A DNA stretch of 5,457 bases from Brachybacterium sp. UMB0905 (lineage in GTDB: Bacteria; Actinomycetota; Actinomycetes; Actinomycetales; Dermabacteraceae), in contig NZ_PNHL01000033.1 of the NCBI RefSeq assembly GCF_002871795.1, positions 1-5,457 of the forward strand. Direction: 5' to 3'. Every line of letters begins with the position of its first letter. Positions within the stretch are counted from its first letter, which is position 1. The translations under genes were made by a program, and so were the position numbers. A model generated the notes under the pieces. The model ran no database searches and was not told the DNA's origin. It worked only from the letters and a program-made list of their open reading frames with translations. Below are positions 1-5,194 of the stretch, piece after piece.

Positions 1-90
1 CGACCCCGCCGCCGACTGGGCTATCTCACGCCCACCGAGGCATTCGCTCGACTGCTCGCCGGCGAGCCCCATGTTGCTTCGACGCCTTGA
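1..90 (+). CDS. IS30-family transposase, C-terminal 29 residues (partial)
   Basis: The reading frame is open from base 1 to the TGA at 88-90. It gives a tail beginning RPRRRLGYLTPTEAF and ending HVASTP. The pattern R-P-R-[RK]-x-L-G-x-x-T-P-x-E is the conserved end of the IS30-family DDE transposase catalytic domain, where it follows the last catalytic Glu. Only this tail is present and the catalytic residues lie upstream of the window. The same 29 residues occur on the minus strand at the other end. The family call rests on this one motif, which also resembles the end of other rve-type integrases, so I am fairly but not fully sure. Confidence 0.7.
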   Translation, partial: RPRRRLGYLTPTEAFARLLAGEPHVASTP

Positions 91-97
91 CATCGCC
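1..97 (+). mobile_element. End of an IS30-family insertion sequence (left copy)
   Basis: These 97 bases are the exact reverse complement of 5361-5457. They encode the C-terminus of a transposase that stops at 88-90, and the identity between the two copies ends at base 97, only 7 bases past the stop. The outer IS boundary is therefore at or very near 97, and its terminal repeat must overlap the end of the gene. To the right, the sequence passes directly into an interrupted TOMM gene (98-295), so this looks like an insertion junction. The IS family is inferred from the transposase tail alone; the rest of the element lies outside the window. Confidence 0.75.
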
Positions 98-295
98 CTT
101 TGCGATCTCACCAATGGTGTGCTTACCGTCGAGTAATTCGATGGTGGAGACGAGCTTGCCTGACTCCGAGTCGTCGGTCAGTGTAGTGGAGGTCGGGTTC
201 CAGACCCCCTGTCGGAACTCCACCCGGTTGACATCATGAACGACCACCGAGTAGCGGTTCTTGACGCCATAAAAACTGTTCTCTTGCGTGCTCAC
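98..295 (-). pseudogene. TOMM leader-binding protein (RRE / ThiF-like, F-type), truncated by IS30
   Basis: The native coding part runs from a GTG at 295-293 down to the IS30 junction at 97/98, about 66 residues. An open frame continues antisense into the IS to a stop at 26, but those residues are foreign. The visible N-terminus, with VVHDVNRVEFRQGVWNP, a TLTDDSESG turn and IELLDGKHTIGEIA, looks like the winged-helix RiPP recognition element at the start of TOMM leader-peptide-binding (ocin-ThiF-like) proteins. These proteins hold the precursor leader and pass it to the YcaO cyclodehydratase. The GTG overlaps the TGA of the dehydrogenase gene (GTGA) and has a strong GGGAGGAG site (302-309) inside it, so the two were translationally coupled. 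Full-length relatives are several hundred residues, so this copy is almost certainly inactive unless the remainder survives beyond the IS as a separate piece. A YcaO protein with an N-terminal RRE is the main alternative. Confidence 0.65.
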
Positions 296-1278
296 GAAGT
301 TCTCCTCCCAACAATGACGGAATGAATATAGGTTTCAAAAAGCCCGTCGATGCCGAGAAGGTCATGCACCTCATCGTCACACAGGCTTCCGCACTCCACG
401 GCTCCCAACTCGAGTGCGGATGCGGCCAATCCCATGGACGCGGCAACGTGTCCGGCTTCGACAAACAGGAACCGCAGCCCCCGGGCTCCGTACTTCCGCA
501 TCGACCGCCACGGGCGACCAGCAAGAATGAAGACGGCTGAGGCGCGCGATAGGTGATCCTGGTCGGGTGGGGAGATGCAGGTGTCAACGATGCGTGCCGC
601 ATCGCCAGCATTAGGCGTGCGTATCAGTGCATGACGTCGCTTGTCGTACCGGTGAACGACCGGGGCCAGGCCCTCGACCCGTAGGGGCAGTACGTACGCG
701 TCGATCGGTCTGAGGCCCCCGCCGTTGGCCGCCGCATAGAGAGGGAACTGGACTTGGCCGCCGTCGCTGAGTTCTACGCGGGCCCGTCCGGTTTCAGCGA
801 TGCTGTGCCCGATGATGTCGGTGAGCTGCTGGAGGGACATCTCTTCTGATGCGAAGGAGCGGCGGCTGCGTCGTCCCGCGACAGCGCTACCGAGAGTCGT
901 GTCTATGGCCTGTGGAGACGGAAGAGGAACCACATCGTCGGGATGAGCATCTTCCTGGCCGATGAGTGAGACTGTTCGCAGGCCGTCATCGTTGAAGTAG
1001 GGGCGTGTGGAAATCTGTACTCTCACGTCGCCTCGCACCATTCGGGAAGCGAGTAGGTACTGTTCCGCGATTCGGCTACTCGGCCCCTGCCCCAGGGTTC
1101 GATGTGTCAACTCAGATGAGCGTAGTCCGGTTGACTGAATGGACGGCTGCCAAGTCTTGTAGCCGTTGTTGATGGCGAGATGCCTCAGCTCAGATGACGA
1201 CAGGCGAGGGCCGTTGTCTGCCTCCGCGGAGTCTTGTGCTGCGTGGCTCGTTGTCTCACGAGTGAATCTGTCCGGCAT
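292..1278 (-). CDS. SagB-type (nitroreductase-fold) azoline dehydrogenase
   Basis: This 328-residue protein belongs to the SagB/ThcOx family of FMN-dependent dehydrogenases. These oxidise the thiazolines and (methyl)oxazolines made by a YcaO cyclodehydratase to aromatic azoles in TOMM peptides; action is cytosolic. Family landmarks are AEQYLLASR near residue 71, the flavin-contact RRSRRSF at 136-142, NGGGLRPIDAYV near 185-196, the Lys-Tyr pair of KYGARGLRF at 262-263 (the pair implicated in catalysis in this family), VEAGHVAASMGLAA at 273-286 and GAVECGSLCDDEVHDLLGIDG at 292-312. The length is normal and all core motifs are intact. The start is the ATG at 1278 because AGGAGG (1283-1288) sits 4 bases before it; the frame stays open to 1404, but that extension crosses a hairpin and looks non-coding. 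The gene follows the precursor gene and overlaps the next gene by GTGA. The N-terminal region is less conserved and probably contacts partner enzymes. Confidence 0.9.
   Translation of the reverse strand: MPDRFTRETTSHAAQDSAEADNGPRLSSSELRHLAINNGYKTWQPSIQSTGLRSSELTHRTLGQGPSSRIAEQYLLASRMVRGDVRVQISTRPYFNDDGLRTVSLIGQEDAHPDDVVPLPSPQAIDTTLGSAVAGRRSRRSFASEEMSLQQLTDIIGHSIAETGRARVELSDGGQVQFPLYAAANGGGLRPIDAYVLPLRVEGLAPVVHRYDKRRHALIRTPNAGDAARIVDTCISPPDQDHLSRASAVFILAGRPWRSMRKYGARGLRFLFVEAGHVAASMGLAASALELGAVECGSLCDDEVHDLLGIDGLFETYIHSVIVGRRTS
296..309 (-). promoter_or_regulatory. Ribosome binding site for the truncated TOMM gene
   Basis: On the minus strand GGGAGGAG (302-309) lies 6 bases before the GTG at 295. 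It is inside the end of the dehydrogenase gene and supports the GTG start and coupled translation. Confidence 0.75.
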
Positions 1279-1288
1279 ATGTCCTCCT
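1279..1288 (-). promoter_or_regulatory. Ribosome binding site that fixes the dehydrogenase start
   Basis: AGGAGG at 1283-1288 (minus strand) is followed by ACAT and then the ATG at 1278. It is by far the best site in the upstream open frame and is the reason for rejecting the 42-residue-longer start at 1404. Confidence 0.8.
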
Positions 1289-1330
1289 CTAAGTTCTCTG
1301 CCAGCCTTCGGCGACACATGTGCCGGGGCA

Positions 1331-1367
1331 TCGGCCTCTGGGAGCGAGTACCGCCCCCAGAGGCCGA
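1331..1367 (-). terminator. Perfect 12-bp hairpin between precursor and dehydrogenase (attenuator or leaky terminator)
   Basis: Arms 1331-1342 (TCGGCCTCTGGG) and 1356-1367 are perfectly complementary around a 13-base loop. It sits about 50 bases after the precursor stop and about 50 bases before the dehydrogenase start, in the 139-base gap. No T-run follows it on the minus strand, so a full intrinsic terminator is unlikely. A partial terminator or an mRNA-stabilising hairpin that lets the precursor be made in excess over the enzymes is the likely role, as found in many RiPP operons. Function is inferred; the structure is seen. Confidence 0.6.
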
Positions 1368-1417
1368 CTCCGTTGGCGCGCCCGCACGGGTGCGAGCGTG
1401 TCAACGGTGGCGTCGAC

Positions 1418-1552
1418 TCACTCGTCGTCGACGGTGACGACCGCGGCGGTCGTGGTGCCAGTGGTGCCCGCAGGGACCACCATCTGCACGCCGGCGTCGT
1501 CGTTGTGCGCGAGCGTCCGCTGCTCGGCGATTTCGGTGCTGGTGAGACGCAT
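1418..1552 (-). CDS. Putative TOMM/RiPP precursor peptide, 44 aa, Thr-rich core
   Basis: The ATG at 1552 is preceded by a perfect AAGGAGG (1560-1566) with 7-base spacing, the strongest translation signal in the window; the frame stops with TGA at 1418. The peptide starts MRLTSTEIAEQRTLAHNDDAG, a charged, leader-like half. It ends VPAGTTGTTTAAVVTVDDE, a small, Thr-rich half with Thr at 30, 31, 33, 34, 35 and 40 and no Cys or Ser. Position (first gene of a SagB plus RRE-protein operon, divergent from a LuxR regulator, followed by a hairpin), size and a leader/core split all suit a RiPP precursor. With a cyclodehydratase and a dehydrogenase, the Thr residues could become methyloxazoles. I do not recognise the peptide as a known product. 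The leader/core boundary is not determined; M24-VVPAG or the AG pair at 28-29 are possible cleavage regions, and the acidic DDE tail might be removed. A non-RiPP small protein is less likely. Confidence 0.7.
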   Translation of the reverse strand: MRLTSTEIAEQRTLAHNDDAGVQMVVPAGTTGTTTAAVVTVDDE

Positions 1553-1557
1553 GACTC

Positions 1558-1566
1558 AACCTCCTT
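1558..1566 (-). promoter_or_regulatory. Consensus ribosome binding site of the precursor gene
   Basis: AAGGAGGTT on the minus strand is fully complementary to the 16S anti-Shine-Dalgarno, 7 bases from the ATG when AAGGAGG is counted. It is the main proof that the short ORF is translated, and it fits high expression. Confidence 0.8.
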
Positions 1567-1682
1567 GATCTGTACTCCTCCGGACGCTGTTCGCCCGGAA
1601 AGTCGGAGCTGCGATTTCTCGCATTCTCACCGTAGGTACGTGGCAAGGCACAGTTGTAGTCCGGGAATGCACGGACGGGGCT
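1567..1682. promoter_or_regulatory. Divergent intergenic region between precursor operon and luxR-type gene
   Basis: This region separates two divergent genes and should hold the precursor-operon promoter and the operator of the regulator. I see no convincing -35/-10 pair on the minus strand. Two small inverted repeats are visible: GTCCG / CGGAC at 1659-1663 and 1672-1676 (8-base spacer, 18-bp footprint) and TCCGG / CCGGA at 1579-1583 and 1595-1599. Either could be an operator, but 5-bp arms are weak evidence in GC-rich DNA. Confidence 0.4.
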
Positions 1683-2594
1683 ATGGTTGACAATGATACG
1701 GGTTGGCCTGTATGTATGCGGCATGGGGACTGTTGCCGACGCGAGCACGAAGCTCTCGAACCCGCGAGCTGCTGTGCGGTGGAGCGAAGAGCGTTCACCG
1801 AGCCTGAGCTGTGGTGCGCAAGGGTCTACGTCAATCTGCGGCTCCGGATCGCGAACGCAGGACCAACGCACGATCTTCTCTTGGGGAACCCTCGGATAGC
1901 GGCACTGGAAGGGCCGATTGTGACGAAGCGTTTTCATCGTGCAGCAGCCTCTAAGAGAGTTTCTGAGGTCAAGGGTCTCGTTAACCTAGAGCCATTTTGC
2001 GATGCTCTTACAGAGTGCATGAGGCGAAACGAGGGCGAGGAATTTGACTGGCCCCGTATTTGCGCGGTGGTTGACTGCATGCGAGAACGCGTCGGCTTGG
2101 GTCTCAAACTGGTGGACGAAATTGGTGGACTCTCAGATGATGCCGTCGCAGTGGCGGTCGCCGCGAGCATCTCAGGCAGTCCGTTTCGACTGACTGCGTT
2201 GCTTCCACTCCTCACGTTCTCTGAAAAACGCGGACGTCAAGCACTCGCCGAACTCAAAGAACTTAAAGTTATTGTTGCCCTCGAGGATCACTATCGAGCT
2301 TTTGTCTCCCTCGGCCTAGAACCGAATTCCCTTGACGGCCGTCAAGCTGGGGCGCATGCTGCGCCGAGCCCACGAGAACAAGAGGTTGCCCGTCTCGTCG
2401 CTCAGGGTCTAACTAATTATCAGATTGGGGTGCGACTTGGGCTAAGCGAGCGCACGGTCGAGACATACATTCGACGCCTCTTCAGAAAGCTCAATGTGAG
2501 TTCACGATCCCAGGTCGTGGCTTGGCAGATGTGCCAGGAAAACGTTCGCCTCCCGCTCATGGCTAACGACCCCGTTGAGCACACTTCAACGTAA
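1683..2594 (+). CDS. LuxR-family (GerE-type HTH) transcriptional regulator, probably cluster-specific
   Basis: The last part is a clear LuxR/GerE helix-turn-helix: SPREQEVARLVAQGLTNYQ, then GLSERTVETYIRRLFRKLNV, at about residues 229-281 of the 303-residue reading. No receiver domain or ATP-binding (LAL) motif is visible; the middle (about 95-215) is an unrecognised helical region with a possible winged-helix stretch (LTALLPLL to YRAFVSLG). It is divergent from the precursor operon, so it most likely controls that operon. Codon use is less GC-rich after about 1920 than in the neighbours, which suggests a separate origin. The start is uncertain: ATG 1683 and ATG 1716 lack good binding sites and overlap a TTGACA / TATGTA pair; GTG 1779 and GTG 1920 (preceded by GGAAGGG, 6 bases away; giving 225 residues) are serious alternatives. 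The HTH call is secure; the target is inferred. Confidence 0.8.
   Translation: MVDNDTGWPVCMRHGDCCRREHEALEPASCCAVERRAFTEPELWCARVYVNLRLRIANAGPTHDLLLGNPRIAALEGPIVTKRFHRAAASKRVSEVKGLVNLEPFCDALTECMRRNEGEEFDWPRICAVVDCMRERVGLGLKLVDEIGGLSDDAVAVAVAASISGSPFRLTALLPLLTFSEKRGRQALAELKELKVIVALEDHYRAFVSLGLEPNSLDGRQAGAHAAPSPREQEVARLVAQGLTNYQIGVRLGLSERTVETYIRRLFRKLNVSSRSQVVAWQMCQENVRLPLMANDPVEHTST
1687..1716 (+). promoter_or_regulatory. Candidate promoter for the luxR-type gene
   Basis: TTGACA (1687-1692), 18 bases, then TATGTA (1711-1716) form a good sigma-70-type pair on the plus strand. If used, transcription would start near 1722 and the protein would have to start at GTG 1779 or GTG 1920, not at ATG 1683. 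This is a prediction from hexamer match only. Confidence 0.35.
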
Positions 2595-2677
2595 GTTCCT
2601 CTGCTCAGAGAAGCGGCGCGGTCGAGTCCAAATTCCTTTTCTGGTGCAGTGTCAAGGCTGGCCTTCCGCTCTTGGGG
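2595..2677. other. Short gap between the regulator and the IS110 element
   Basis: There is no credible ORF, no hairpin with a T-run and no RNA gene. The regulator gene therefore has no visible terminator before the IS110 end, and its transcript may run antisense into the transposase gene. Confidence 0.5.
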
Positions 2678-2692
2678 GTCCCTATGTTCTTG

Positions 2693-3928
2693 TCAAGCAG
2701 CGAGGGGCATTGGTGAGGGGTCTGGGGCCGGCGCGGGAGCCCGGTAGGGCTCTCGGTTCTTGATCATCGCGAACAGGACGTCGCACCGGCGTCTCGAGAG
2801 GCAGATGAGGGCGGCGTTGTGCTTCTTGCCCTGGGCGCGTTTGCGGTCGTAGTAGGCCCGGCTGATGGGGTCGGATCTGAGGGCTGCGAATGAGGACAGA
2901 AAGAGGGCTCGTTTGAGGTGTTTGTTTCCGGATCGTGCGGGGAACTCGCCGCGGATCGAGGTTCCGGAGCGTCGGGTGACTGGTGCTAGGCCGGCGTAGG
3001 CGGCCAGGTGGCCGGCGGTGGGGAACTGTGAGGCGTCGCCGACGTCGAGCAGGATCCGTGCTGCGGTCCTGACCCCGACGCCTGGCATCGAGGTCAGGAC
3101 CTCGGCAAGAGGGTGAGCATCAACCACTTTCTCGACCTGGACCGCGAGCTCAGCGCGCTGGTCCAGGACCTGACGCAACGACGCGGCCAGCTTCGGCAGG
3201 ACCTGTTCTGCCGAAGCCGTGCCAGCAACGACGACGGTCTGCTCGCCGAGAGCGGTGGTGATGGCGTCGGCGAAGGGTGGGGCGTTGCGGGGGTAGGCCT
3301 TGGTGATGATGCGCAGCAGCTTGGACTTCGATGCGGCTGCCATGCCTTGCGGGCCGCCGAGCTGCTCGATCACCGCCAAGCCCTGCTTGGTGGTCAACCT
3401 CGGTCCGACAACGCGTTCGAGTGCGGGATGGATCTGGGTGAGCAGGCCTCGGATGCGGTTCGACAACCGCGTCGCCTCGGCCGCAAGATCTTCGTCGAAG
3501 CCGACCAATACCTTGAGTTCGGCGAGGGTTTCCTCGCCAGCGTCGACGCGGCGCAGGGTGTGGGGCATCGTGCGGGCGGTGTCGGCGATGATGAACGCGT
3601 CACGGGCGTCGGTCTTCGCGTTGCCGGGGTAGAGGTCGGCGGCGCGTCGCATCGCCAACCCGGGCAGGTAGGCAACCGTGATGCCCATCGAGCGCGCGAC
3701 CGCAATTGGCAGCGCGCCGATCGTGTTCGGTTGGTCCACGACCACCAGCACTCGTCCATGGGTTTGGATCTTGGTGAACAAGTCTTCGAGTTTGGCCTGG
3801 TCTTGCGGCAGAGGCTTGTCGAAGACCTTCTTGCCGGCAGTATCCAGCGCGCAGGCGTAGTGGGCTTGTTTGCCCACGTCCAACCCGCACCAGATGTCGA
3901 AGCCGATCTGTTCCATGATGACCACCAT
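2693..3928 (-). CDS. IS110-family transposase (DEDD recombinase with Transposase_20 domain)
   Basis: This 411-residue protein has the two-domain layout of IS110 transposases, the bridge-RNA-guided recombinases. The N-terminal RuvC-like domain starts with WCGLDVGK (Asp17), continues with VVVDQPN (Asp65 where the family more often has Glu) and GNAKTDARDA (Asp107, Asp110). A coiled middle follows, then the Transposase_20 domain with MPGVGVRTAARIL (281-293), and AYAGLAPVTRRSGTSIRG (310-327), which carries the serine-rich motif (S321, S324) that supplies the nucleophilic serine, and SGNKHLKRALFLS (333-345). Length is normal and there is no frameshift. The ATG at 3928 sits directly behind AAGG; the ATG at 3916 (residue 5) has GGTGG at a better distance and may be the true start. 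It appears intact and may be active. It separates the TOMM fragment from the resistance unit and runs in the same direction as erm. Confidence 0.93.
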   Translation of the reverse strand: MVVIMEQIGFDIWCGLDVGKQAHYACALDTAGKKVFDKPLPQDQAKLEDLFTKIQTHGRVLVVVDQPNTIGALPIAVARSMGITVAYLPGLAMRRAADLYPGNAKTDARDAFIIADTARTMPHTLRRVDAGEETLAELKVLVGFDEDLAAEATRLSNRIRGLLTQIHPALERVVGPRLTTKQGLAVIEQLGGPQGMAAASKSKLLRIITKAYPRNAPPFADAITTALGEQTVVVAGTASAEQVLPKLAASLRQVLDQRAELAVQVEKVVDAHPLAEVLTSMPGVGVRTAARILLDVGDASQFPTAGHLAAYAGLAPVTRRSGTSIRGEFPARSGNKHLKRALFLSSFAALRSDPISRAYYDRKRAQGKKHNAALICLSRRRCDVLFAMIKNREPYRAPAPAPDPSPMPLAA

Positions 3929-4085
3929 CCTTGCATCGAAGCGACGGTCGCCATGGTTGGTGATGCGTCAGCTGCCGGCACCCACGTTACGAAGAGACCT
4001 CATTGCTGGGCCGTGTCCCTATCAGCGGTCGGCTGGCGCCACCAGGCCCGGTGACAACACCCCCCCGGATCATTCGTGCGACAGG
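3929..4085 (-). ncRNA. Probable IS110 bridge RNA region upstream of the transposase
   Basis: IS110-group elements encode a structured bridge RNA in the non-coding end before the transposase gene. This stretch is where it should be. It has no good ORF and holds local pairing: a CACC / GGTG hairpin (4040-4043 with 4050-4053) and an 8-base palindrome (4034-4041). It also contains ATAGGGAC (4015-4022, minus strand), which matches the sequence just past the transposase stop, as a donor-binding guide should. The RNA and its limits are inferred from family knowledge; I could not fold it fully. Confidence 0.4.
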
Positions 4086-4098
4086 GGCAGTAAGTCAT

Positions 4099-4110
4099 GC
4101 CGGGCCCGGC
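4099..4110. repeat. 12-base perfect palindrome near the IS110 left boundary
   Basis: GCCGGGCCCGGC is self-complementary. It lies between the end of the small ORF behind erm and the IS110 non-coding end, so it may be part of the insertion target, of a transcription stop for the erm unit, or chance in GC-rich DNA. Confidence 0.45.
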
Positions 4111-4117
4111 GACCGTA

Positions 4118-4134
4118 ACCCCGCCCTACGGGGT
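4118..4134 (-). terminator. Small hairpin at the end of the erm unit
   Basis: ACCCCG (4118-4123) pairs with CGGGGT (4129-4134) around a 5-base loop, right across the stop codon of the 79-aa ORF. There is no T-run after it on the minus strand, so termination would be weak at best. Together with the palindrome at 4099-4110 it may serve as the 3' end of the erm mRNA. Confidence 0.3.
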
Positions 4135-4365
4135 CACCAGCAAGGTAACGGGGCTGCCGATCCGTACCAGGTATGCATCCTGTCGCCTCCTTGGGGCCAT
4201 GCAGCAACTCTGTTCGATCAACGTGTCCGGCCACCACACCACATGGGAGACTGCGTTGGTCACCGGCGTGTCCTCGGGAGAGATCGCCCGATAGATCGCA
4301 GTGTGCCGATAATTACCGATCTCTTCCTTGCAGACGCAGGCCTGGCGCTGCGCTGCGATGGTCAT
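4126..4365 (-). CDS. Small unknown protein coupled to erm (79 aa)
   Basis: The ATG at 4365 overlaps the erm stop as ATGA, and GAGGAG lies 9 bases upstream inside the end of erm, so coupled translation is likely. The 79-residue product begins MTIAAQRQACVCKEEIGNYR and ends VRIGSPVTLLVTP. It has four Cys (10, 12, 54, 55) in a CxC and a CC pair, a WWPD segment near residue 44, and no clear membrane span or signal peptide. I do not recognise it. It may be a real accessory gene of the resistance unit, a remnant cut by the nearby IS110 insertion, or a chance frame; the overlap and binding site are the only positive signs. Confidence 0.4.
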   Translation of the reverse strand: MTIAAQRQACVCKEEIGNYRHTAIYRAISPEDTPVTNAVSHVVWWPDTLIEQSCCMAPRRRQDAYLVRIGSPVTLLVTP

Positions 4366-5189
4366 CGACGGCGTCTCCTCGACTTCACCTGCTGCGTCCG
4401 CGCACGGTGTGCAGGCGGTGAAGAACCGGTGGTCTTGAACAGGTCCACCCATGCCTCGACGGGCATGTCCTTCGGGAGTCCTGCAGCGGTCATGCCGTGG
4501 CGTGTCAGCCATGCCTGTGCGGTCTGTGGTGACCCGAGTGAGGTGGTGCGCGCGAGGATCTGGGCGAGCCCCCGGCCGGGGCCGGTGTAGACGCGGTGGA
4601 CCAGGGCATGGAACTGGCGTCGCCGTGTCGGGGACAGCAGCGGATGTTCGCGACGGTGGATGGTGAGGATTCCGCCGTCGACTCCCGGACGCGGGGTGAA
4701 CGCGCGAGCGGGAACACGACTGTGCAGCGTGAACTCGAACCAAGGCGCCCATTGCGCCGTCATCATCGTGGCACCGCCGACGCCCGCTCTGCGCCGCGCG
4801 ACTTCCCATTGCACGAGCACGATTGCATCGGTCCATGCGGGTGCGTGCAGGATGCGGCGCAGTATGGCCGTGGTCTGGTGAAACGGCAGGTTGCCGACGA
4901 GCACATGCGCAGACGTGGGAAGCCGGTAGGTCAGGAAGTCGTCGGCGACGACCTCCACGTGCGACGGGAGCCGTGGGGCCAAGCGTCGGGCGAGCCGGGT
5001 GTCGATCTCGACGGCTGTCACCGGTCGCCCGAGCTGGGCCAACGGCGAGGTGAGTGCTCCGTCACCGGGGCCGATCTCGATGATCGGGCCCTCGGTGGCG
5101 GACACGAGCCGGGTGATCGTGGCAATGGTGGATGGGTCAGTCAGGAAGTTCTGGCCGTGCTCATGACGGCCACCTCGATAGGTAGGCAC
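4362..5189 (-). CDS. erm: Erm(X)-like 23S rRNA (adenine-N6)-dimethyltransferase
   Basis: This 275-residue enzyme should methylate A2058 of 23S rRNA with S-adenosylmethionine, giving resistance to macrolides, lincosamides and streptogramin B. Seen motifs are HEHGQNFL (9-16), SAM-binding EIGPGDGAL (38-46), AVEID (59-63), DDF (83-85) and catalytic NLPF (100-103). The actinobacterial Erm(X) signatures HAPAWT (115-120), QWEVARRRAGVG (127-138), TMMTAQWAPWF (141-151) and VDGGIL (170-175) follow, and a basic KSRRRRR tail ends it. It resembles Erm(X) in layout but differs at many positions, so it may be a separate Erm class. The start is GTG 5189: GGAG lies 6 bases upstream and the protein then begins MPTYRGGRHEHGQNF, matching Erm(X); a GTG at 5222 adds 11 unlikely residues. 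A leader peptide and hairpins upstream indicate drug-inducible translation. KsgA is excluded by the Erm-specific motifs. Confidence 0.93.
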   Translation of the reverse strand: MPTYRGGRHEHGQNFLTDPSTIATITRLVSATEGPIIEIGPGDGALTSPLAQLGRPVTAVEIDTRLARRLAPRLPSHVEVVADDFLTYRLPTSAHVLVGNLPFHQTTAILRRILHAPAWTDAIVLVQWEVARRRAGVGGATMMTAQWAPWFEFTLHSRVPARAFTPRPGVDGGILTIHRREHPLLSPTRRRQFHALVHRVYTGPGRGLAQILARTTSLGSPQTAQAWLTRHGMTAAGLPKDMPVEAWVDLFKTTGSSPPAHRARTQQVKSRRRRR

Positions 5190-5194
5190 TGTTC

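Larger units (their letters stand above)
2678..4085 (-). mobile_element. IS110-family insertion sequence (approximate ends)
   Basis: The element contains the transposase plus its flanks. IS110 elements have no long terminal inverted repeats, so the ends cannot be read off. On the 3' side the gene is followed within 8 bases by ATAGGGAC (minus-strand reading of 2678-2685). The same 8 bases recur upstream of the gene at 4015-4022. Either these mark the donor ends (element of about 1.34 kb) or the inner copy is a bridge-RNA guide and the element runs on to about 4085 or further. I give the larger span; each boundary is uncertain, and the left one could be wrong by about 60 bases. Confidence 0.6.

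Noticed and set aside
26..97. C-terminal part of the truncated TOMM frame reading into the IS
   Set aside because: These residues are antisense IS30 sequence and not part of the native protein.
98..130. Outward promoter from the left IS30 end
   Set aside because: TTGACA is present at 87-92 but no acceptable -10 follows at 16-18 bases, and it would read antisense into the broken gene.
1279..1404. 42-residue N-terminal extension of the SagB-type dehydrogenase
   Set aside because: It runs through the 12-bp hairpin and has no family similarity or binding site, while ATG 1278 has a strong AGGAGG.
1391..1410. Short CGCAC / GTGCG hairpin just after the precursor stop
   Set aside because: Five-bp arms and a tiny loop are easily found by chance in GC-rich DNA; the 12-bp stem nearby is the credible structure.
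1401..1937. 178-aa minus-strand frame over the intergenic region
   Set aside because: It is very Arg/His-rich, overlaps the precursor in another frame and the regulator antisense, and has no recognisable domain.
3113..4054. 313-aa plus-strand frame antisense to the IS110 transposase
   Set aside because: A typical GC-rich shadow frame: low complexity and no motifs, while the opposite strand encodes a clear transposase.
4003..4590. 195-aa plus-strand frame across the IS110 end and erm 3' part
   Set aside because: It crosses unrelated elements and has no motif; the real genes are on the minus strand.
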